This document shows, piece by piece, positions 6,677 to 10,264 of a stretch of DNA of 10,264 nt (positions are counted from its first letter, which is position 1; each line of letters opens with the position of its first letter). The notes beneath the pieces are model-generated. The model searched no databases, had not been told where the DNA came from, and worked only from the letters and a program-made list of their open reading frames with translations. Made by a program: the position numbers and the translations under genes. The DNA is from Actinomycetota bacterium (GTDB taxonomy: Bacteria > Actinomycetota > Actinomycetes > Nanopelagicales > Nanopelagicaceae): the NCBI GenBank assembly GCA_009705025.1, contig WLDA01000016.1, forward strand, positions 1 through 10,264, read 5' to 3'.

Positions 6677-7951
6677 ATGGCTATCACTGACCGCGAATAC
6701 GCACTTGAACTCGATCGAAACGACCCATTAGCTCATTTTCGTTCCCGTTTTGTAATTACTGACCCAGATATGTGTTATCTCGATGGAAATTCGCTAGGCC
6801 GTTTACCTCATTCAACAATTATTGCTATCAATGAATATATGACTCAAGAGTGGGGTCGTGAAGTTGTAACAGGTTGGAGCCATTGGGTCGATGAAGCGCA
6901 GCCAACTGGAGACCTTATTGGTCGATCCGCACTCGGTGCTGGTCCAGGACAAATGCTTACCTGCGATACAACCTCTGTAAATTTTTATCAATTGGCAGTG
7001 GCTGCAATCAATGCACGTCCAGGTCGCAAAACCATAATTACGGATGCTGCAAACTTCCCAACGGATCGATACATTCTCGATGGAATCGCCAAACAACTAG
7101 GTCTCAATATGGTAATCATTGATAATGAAAGTGCTGGATCAGCAGAGAATGAACGTATAACACCTGAGATTCTAGAAAAATATCTCAGCGATGATGTTGC
7201 TCTAGTAACTCTAGAAGTTATTCAATATCGATCAGGTGCGCGAAACGATATAAAGTCATTAACGGATCTCACAAGGAAATATGGAGCACTGCTGCTGTGG
7301 GATGCAAGCCATGCAGTTGGCGCTATCGAAATGAATCTGGACGCAAATGGCGCGGACCTTGTTGTTGGTTGCACATATAAATACGGGAACTCAGGTCCTG
7401 GTTCGCCAGCATGGTTATACGTAAGTAAAAGAATTCAAAAAGAATTACAAGTTCCAATCCAGGGTTGGTTTTCACAAGGTGATCAATTTGGAATGGGGCC
7501 TGTCTTTGAACGCGCAGAAGGTATCCGTGGCTACCAAATTGCGAGCCCATCTCTGATGGGACTTCGTTGCGTAAAGAGTGCTTTTGAAATAATTGAAGAG
7601 GCAGGTATCGATGCAATCGCCTCTAAAGCAGCTATTGGTACTCAAATGATGATTGATTTATATGACGCTTGGCTCGCAGATCTTGGAATCACACTGCTGA
7701 CTTCACGAAATGCAAAAGAACGTGGTGGTCACATCACTCTTGGTCATCCCGATGCAGCACGAATATGCATTGCACTTCGCCAATTCGCAAATGTGATTCC
7801 TGATTACAGAACTCCAAATTCAATTCGTTTGGCAATTTCTCCTCTACCAACTTCTTACGTAGAAGTATGGGATGGGTTCCAAAGAATTAGAGATTTAGTG
7901 GCATCGCGCCAGTATGAGAAGGTTGAAGAAGGCGGTTCACGAGTCACATGA
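6677..7951 (+). CDS. kynU: kynureninase
   Basis: Kynureninase is a PLP enzyme cleaving L-kynurenine to anthranilate and alanine. The 424-residue protein shows family landmarks in order: YLDGNSLGRLP (34-44), NFPTDRYI (126-133), EVIQYRSGARNDIKSLTDL (180-198), LLWDASHAVGAIE (206-218) with the PLP-nitrogen-binding Asp209, CTYKYGNSGPGSPAWLYV (232-249) with expected Schiff-base Lys235, QGWFSQ (262-267), RGGHITLGH, and a C-terminal RTPNSIRLAISPLPTSY segment supplying the carboxylate-binding Arg. Length and start are typical. It overlaps the tryptophan dioxygenase gene by ATGA (7948-7951), so both are made from one message. No formamidase or kynurenine monooxygenase is encoded here. Preference for kynurenine over 3-hydroxykynurenine cannot be judged by eye. 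The candidate promoter gives a leaderless transcript. Confidence 0.94.
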   Translation: MAITDREYALELDRNDPLAHFRSRFVITDPDMCYLDGNSLGRLPHSTIIAINEYMTQEWGREVVTGWSHWVDEAQPTGDLIGRSALGAGPGQMLTCDTTSVNFYQLAVAAINARPGRKTIITDAANFPTDRYILDGIAKQLGLNMVIIDNESAGSAENERITPEILEKYLSDDVALVTLEVIQYRSGARNDIKSLTDLTRKYGALLLWDASHAVGAIEMNLDANGADLVVGCTYKYGNSGPGSPAWLYVSKRIQKELQVPIQGWFSQGDQFGMGPVFERAEGIRGYQIASPSLMGLRCVKSAFEIIEEAGIDAIASKAAIGTQMMIDLYDAWLADLGITLLTSRNAKERGGHITLGHPDAARICIALRQFANVIPDYRTPNSIRLAISPLPTSYVEVWDGFQRIRDLVASRQYEKVEEGGSRVT

Positions 7952-8745
7952 GCGAAGAAAATTTTGATTCAGCCCTAACCTACACATCGTATTTAGCTGT
8001 TGATGAGCTACTGAAGTTGCAACGTCCCCTTTCAGTTGGGCCAGAGCATGACGAAATGCTTTTTATCATTATTCATCAAACGTATGAGTTGTGGTTCAAA
8101 GAACTTATTCATGAATTTCAAGCAGCACAAAAATCTTTAGAGGCTGGTGATACTCACTACTCGCTTTCACTTTTGGGTCGGATTCGAACAATTATGAAAG
8201 TATGTGTCGCACAAATTGATATTTTAGAAACAATGACACCTCTGCAATTCAACTCATTTCGAAGTTATTTATCCTCATCAAGTGGCTTCCAATCCGCGCA
8301 ATTTAGAAAAGTGGAAGCAATTCTTGGGCGACGCGATAGCAAAATGGCTGGCCACTTACCAGTTGATATTCAAGCTGAGGTTGCAGTAATAACTAAAGGA
8401 AATTCTCTATGGGATTCCTTACTTGTTTATCTAAATAAACAAGGTCATCCAATACCAAGCGACGTGCTCGAGCGCGATAAGAGCAAAGCCTATGAAACTA
8501 ATGCTGGTGTACAGGATGTGTTATTGGAAATACATAGGAATAGTCCCGATAGCGCAATGGTATGTGAGCGACTTGTAGATATTGACGAAGGAATTCAAGA
8601 ATGGCGCTATCGCCATGTGAAAATGGTAGAGCGCACAATTGGACACAAAATGGGCACAGGCGGTTCTAGTGGCACTAGCTATTTACAGAGCACGCTTTTC
8701 AATCCTGTATTTGTGGATCTTTGGGAAATCAGATCGCGCTTTTAG
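7948..8745 (+). CDS. kynA: tryptophan 2,3-dioxygenase
   Basis: This heme enzyme opens the indole ring of L-tryptophan with O2, giving N-formylkynurenine, the committed step of the kynurenine pathway. The 265-residue protein has the bacterial family pattern: LTYTSYLAVDELLKLQ (10-25), DEMLFIIIHQTYELWFKELIHE (35-56) with the distal-pocket His43, SFRSYLSSSSGFQSAQFRKVE with the substrate-carboxylate Arg, and EWRYRHVKMVERTIG with the expected axial heme ligand His223, followed by KMGTGGSSGTSYL. Every landmark is present, so the enzyme should be active. It is translationally coupled to kynureninase through ATGA. Its TAG overlaps the stop of the convergent nitroreductase gene by four bases (8742-8745), leaving no space for a terminator. 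Confidence 0.96.
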   Translation: MSEENFDSALTYTSYLAVDELLKLQRPLSVGPEHDEMLFIIIHQTYELWFKELIHEFQAAQKSLEAGDTHYSLSLLGRIRTIMKVCVAQIDILETMTPLQFNSFRSYLSSSSGFQSAQFRKVEAILGRRDSKMAGHLPVDIQAEVAVITKGNSLWDSLLVYLNKQGHPIPSDVLERDKSKAYETNAGVQDVLLEIHRNSPDSAMVCERLVDIDEGIQEWRYRHVKMVERTIGHKMGTGGSSGTSYLQSTLFNPVFVDLWEIRSRF

Positions 8746-9314
8746 TTAGGTAAGCCTTTGAGAACTATTTCGTCTAGAGGTTTACGTACTCTGGGGGCTA
8801 ATTCGCGCTGTGCTGTAGCTTCATCTAATTGTTCAACCCCAGCTTGCTTTCCTATTGCTACAACAACCACTGGTGCTAACGCAGAATTAATTGAAAGATT
8901 CTGTATTGCTAATTCCTTTTCAAACCCTGCCATTTGATGTGCGACATATCCACGGCTATGAGCTTCTATGCTTAATTGAGAAACAGCTAAAGCGCAGTCG
9001 TATGTATAAGAATTGTTATCAGTTCCATCTTCATTTTTTGTAGCTCCAGCCACTAAAACGAGAAGAGATGCTCGCTTTGACCAATTTTGGTTGAAAGGGC
9101 GAAGAGATTCTAAAATATTTGTAAATGTTGCATCTCCGCGTTGACCTACAAAAAAGCGCCATGGCTGCAAATTATTTGCCGAAGGTGCCCATCGCGCAGC
9201 TTCTAGTAGCGCTGTAATTTCTTCTGAAGTTAGTTTTACTGATTCATCGAGAGAACGAGGACTTTTTCTCTCTGCAAGTATCGGATGAATCGGGACTGAA
9301 GTATTAGCGCTCAT
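8742..9314 (-). CDS. nitroreductase family FMN-dependent protein
   Basis: The 190-residue protein has the fold signature of FMN nitroreductases: RKSPRSLDES (16-25), the conserved helix and loop LLEAARWAPSANNLQPWRFFVG (36-57), EAHSRGYVAHQMAGF (117-131) and the C-terminal RVRKPLDEIV (175-184). Members reduce varied substrates using NAD(P)H and FMN, and the substrate cannot be read from the sequence. I chose the ATG at 9314-9312. The reading frame stays open upstream to 9410, but that extension runs antisense through the start of the next dedA gene, is not family-like, and skips a TAGACT -10 box placed eight bases before 9314. No Shine-Dalgarno is present. It is divergent from dedA and convergent with tryptophan dioxygenase. 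A link to tryptophan breakdown would be speculation. Confidence 0.88.
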   Translation of the reverse strand: MSANTSVPIHPILAERKSPRSLDESVKLTSEEITALLEAARWAPSANNLQPWRFFVGQRGDATFTNILESLRPFNQNWSKRASLLVLVAGATKNEDGTDNNSYTYDCALAVSQLSIEAHSRGYVAHQMAGFEKELAIQNLSINSALAPVVVVAIGKQAGVEQLDEATAQRELAPRVRKPLDEIVLKGLPN

Positions 9315-9322
9315 AGGTTGTA

Positions 9323-9328
9323 AGTCTA
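9323..9328 (-). promoter_or_regulatory. candidate -10 box of the nitroreductase gene (leaderless)
   Basis: On the minus strand this reads TAGACT, eight bases before the ATG at 9314. There is no Shine-Dalgarno between them, so a leaderless message is the simplest reading. The -35 position (around minus-strand ATGCGC) is weak. It supports the shorter start for this gene. Confidence 0.45.
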
Positions 9329-9337
9329 TTGGGCGAC

Positions 9338-9343
9338 TAGAGT
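9338..9343 (+). promoter_or_regulatory. candidate -10 box of the second dedA gene (leaderless)
   Basis: TAGAGT directly precedes the first ATG (9344) and sits exactly six bases before the second ATG (9350). The second placement matches other starts in the window and favours translation from 9350. No clear -35 and no Shine-Dalgarno are visible. It faces away from the nitroreductase -10 within the same 35-base gap. Confidence 0.45.
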
Positions 9344-9349
9344 ATGCGC

Positions 9350-9973
9350 ATGTCGGGGTGGATTCATCATGTTGCAGATTGGCTAGTTCTGCACAATTTA
9401 GAAATTCCACTCTTTGTATTATTGATCACATTTGCATTTGCTGAGGCCGCCGCGTTTGTTGGATTCATTCTTCCTGGTGAGACTTCATTACTTATTGGTG
9501 GCGTACTCGCGCACTCAGGTGTATGGAATGTCTGGTTATTTCTTGGTTGTGCAATTGTCGGTGCAATTGCAGGTGATTCAGTTGGATATGAAGTCGGCAA
9601 ACACTTTGGTCCCAAGATAAAAACAACACAATTCGGAAAGTTTGTAGGTGAAAAACGCTGGAGATTAGCGCAGGCTATCTTCGATCGATATCACGGCGGA
9701 GCAATCTTTTTTGGCCGCGCTCAAGCACTTCTGCGTGCCCTCGTCCCATCTTTAGCGGGCATGAATGGCGTTCCGTATAGAACATTCCTTAAATGGAACG
9801 CAGCAGGAGGCATTGTTTTCTCTACAACAGTTGTCTTGCTTGGATATCAATTTGCAAGTTCTTTATCTGTATTGGAAAAATACTTGAAGTATTGGGCAAT
9901 AGTGGCCCTATTTCTAATTATAGGAGTAATTTTCTTACTAAAGCATAAACTTGAAAAATACTTAGAAGAATAA
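9350..9973 (+). CDS. DedA family integral membrane protein (second copy)
   Basis: This is a second DedA/SNARE-associated family membrane protein, 207 residues from the chosen start. Landmarks are FAFAEAAAFVGFILPGETSL, GAIAGDSVGYEVGKHFG, FFGRAQALLRALVPSLAGMN and the downstream FLKWNAAGGIVFSTTVVLLGY, plus a hydrophobic C-terminal span and a charged LLKHKLEKYLEE tail. The expected functional residues, Glu32, Glu44, Arg123 and Arg129 by this numbering, have the same spacing as in the first copy, with Glu replacing Asp at the PG(D/E) position. Elsewhere the two are clearly diverged. I prefer the ATG at 9350 over that at 9344 because TAGAGT would serve as a correctly spaced -10. The earlier ATG adds only two residues. 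It is a single-gene unit; its stop abuts the next, convergent gene with no gap. Confidence 0.9.
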   Translation: MSGWIHHVADWLVLHNLEIPLFVLLITFAFAEAAAFVGFILPGETSLLIGGVLAHSGVWNVWLFLGCAIVGAIAGDSVGYEVGKHFGPKIKTTQFGKFVGEKRWRLAQAIFDRYHGGAIFFGRAQALLRALVPSLAGMNGVPYRTFLKWNAAGGIVFSTTVVLLGYQFASSLSVLEKYLKYWAIVALFLIIGVIFLLKHKLEKYLEE

Positions 9974-10264
9974 CTATTTTTTTGTGATTAGTAGTTTCTC
10001 ACCGTAAGCTGTTTTTGCTATTTCAATTCTTCTCTTCTTGTAACTATCTGATGCGCCAGAGATGAGATGCTCGAATCGTGTTTCACCTTTGATTAATTCT
10101 CTCAGTTGGGCAGCATCTGTCTGTTCACCAAAAAAAGGTTCAGCATCTTTGATAATTTCAACAACAATATGTGGATTCAAGAATCGATATACAAGTGCAA
10201 CTCGGCGCAATCCTAAATTTGCAACGTGGCGCAAACCACGATTTATATGATCTTGAACAATCAA
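9974..10264 (-). CDS. unrecognised protein, C-terminal part (cut by window edge)
   Basis: This open frame of 96 or more residues ends in TAG (9976-9974) and runs off the right edge. The TTG at the very edge is probably not its start. I do not recognise the family. The visible part is soluble and rich in charged residues, with likely helices, a NPHIVVEIIKDAEPFFGE stretch in the middle and a lysine-rich C-terminus ending LLITKK. There are no cysteines, no membrane segment and no metal-site motif. It is accepted as a real gene because it stays open across the region on the strand opposite dedA, begins exactly where dedA stops, and has residue composition typical of a folded protein. Confidence 0.6.
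   Translation of the reverse strand: MIVQDHINRGLRHVANLGLRRVALVYRFLNPHIVVEIIKDAEPFFGEQTDAAQLRELIKGETRFEHLISGASDSYKKRRIEIAKTAYGEKLLITKK

Noticed and set aside
8742..9314. Treating the nitroreductase as part of the kynurenine pathway.
   Set aside because: It is convergent, not co-transcribed, and has no motif pointing to a kynurenine-related substrate.
9315..9410. N-terminal extension of the nitroreductase frame up to 9410.
   Set aside because: It runs antisense through the start of dedA-2, is not family-like, and would bypass the TAGACT box before the ATG at 9314.
9367..9620. Open frames on both strands inside dedA-2.
   Set aside because: Out-of-frame or antisense shadows of a well-supported membrane protein gene.
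9954..9983. AAAAATA/TATTTTT inverted repeat and seven-T run around the dedA-2 stop, resembling a terminator.
   Set aside because: The stem is entirely A-T with a 14-base loop, so it should be too weak; it also lies in two coding ends.
1..10264. tRNA or rRNA genes, CRISPR repeats, insertion sequences, riboswitches, phage or defence genes.
   Set aside because: None was recognised by eye; nearly every base belongs to a recognisable or open coding frame, and the four gaps are 14 to 71 bases.

Overview
The window comes from a small, gene-dense genome of moderate to low GC (by eye, not computed). An Actinobacteria-restricted protein (the tRNA adenosine deaminase-associated family) is encoded next to tadA, the malic enzyme has the actinobacterial N-terminal ACT-like extension, and almost no non-coding DNA is present (about 144 of 10,264 bases by my gene calls). 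Together these suggest a streamlined, low-GC actinobacterium, perhaps a freshwater plankton lineage such as Nanopelagicales (acI). The lineage is an inference. No RNA genes, mobile elements, CRISPR arrays or phage genes were seen.

Layout: (1) 1-757, minus strand: the tadA-associated gene overlapping the start of tadA, which runs off the left edge. (2) 829-3446, plus strand: upp (uracil salvage), an ACT-malic enzyme and a DedA membrane protein, joined by an abutting junction and a 4-base overlap. (3) 6652 down to 3391, minus strand: a Uup-type ABC-F ATPase, a YqhA/UPF0114 membrane protein and a YdcZ-type DMT-superfamily membrane protein. The last two are joined by a one-base TAATG overlap, and the DMT gene overlaps the convergent dedA gene by 56 bases. 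(4) 6677-8745, plus strand: kynureninase and tryptophan 2,3-dioxygenase with an ATGA overlap. (5) 9314 down to 8742, minus strand: a nitroreductase-family flavoprotein. (6) 9350-9973, plus strand: a second DedA protein. (7) 10264 down to 9974, minus strand: the C-terminal end of an unrecognised protein that continues past the right edge.

How the genes work together: kynureninase and tryptophan dioxygenase are the first and third steps of tryptophan breakdown to anthranilate and alanine; the formamidase between them is not in the window. The remaining genes are mostly housekeeping: tRNA wobble editing, pyrimidine salvage, malate to pyruvate, ribosome-associated ATPase and membrane maintenance.

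The most notable non-coding pattern is at the gene starts. Six of the seven starts that could head a transcript have a TANNNT hexamer 6-8 bases before the start codon, as expected of a -10 box driving leaderless mRNA. The seventh, the tadA-associated gene, instead has a near-perfect Shine-Dalgarno. All three convergent junctions overlap or abut, leaving no space for ordinary intrinsic terminators. I found no clear evidence of a previously undescribed multi-gene system here.
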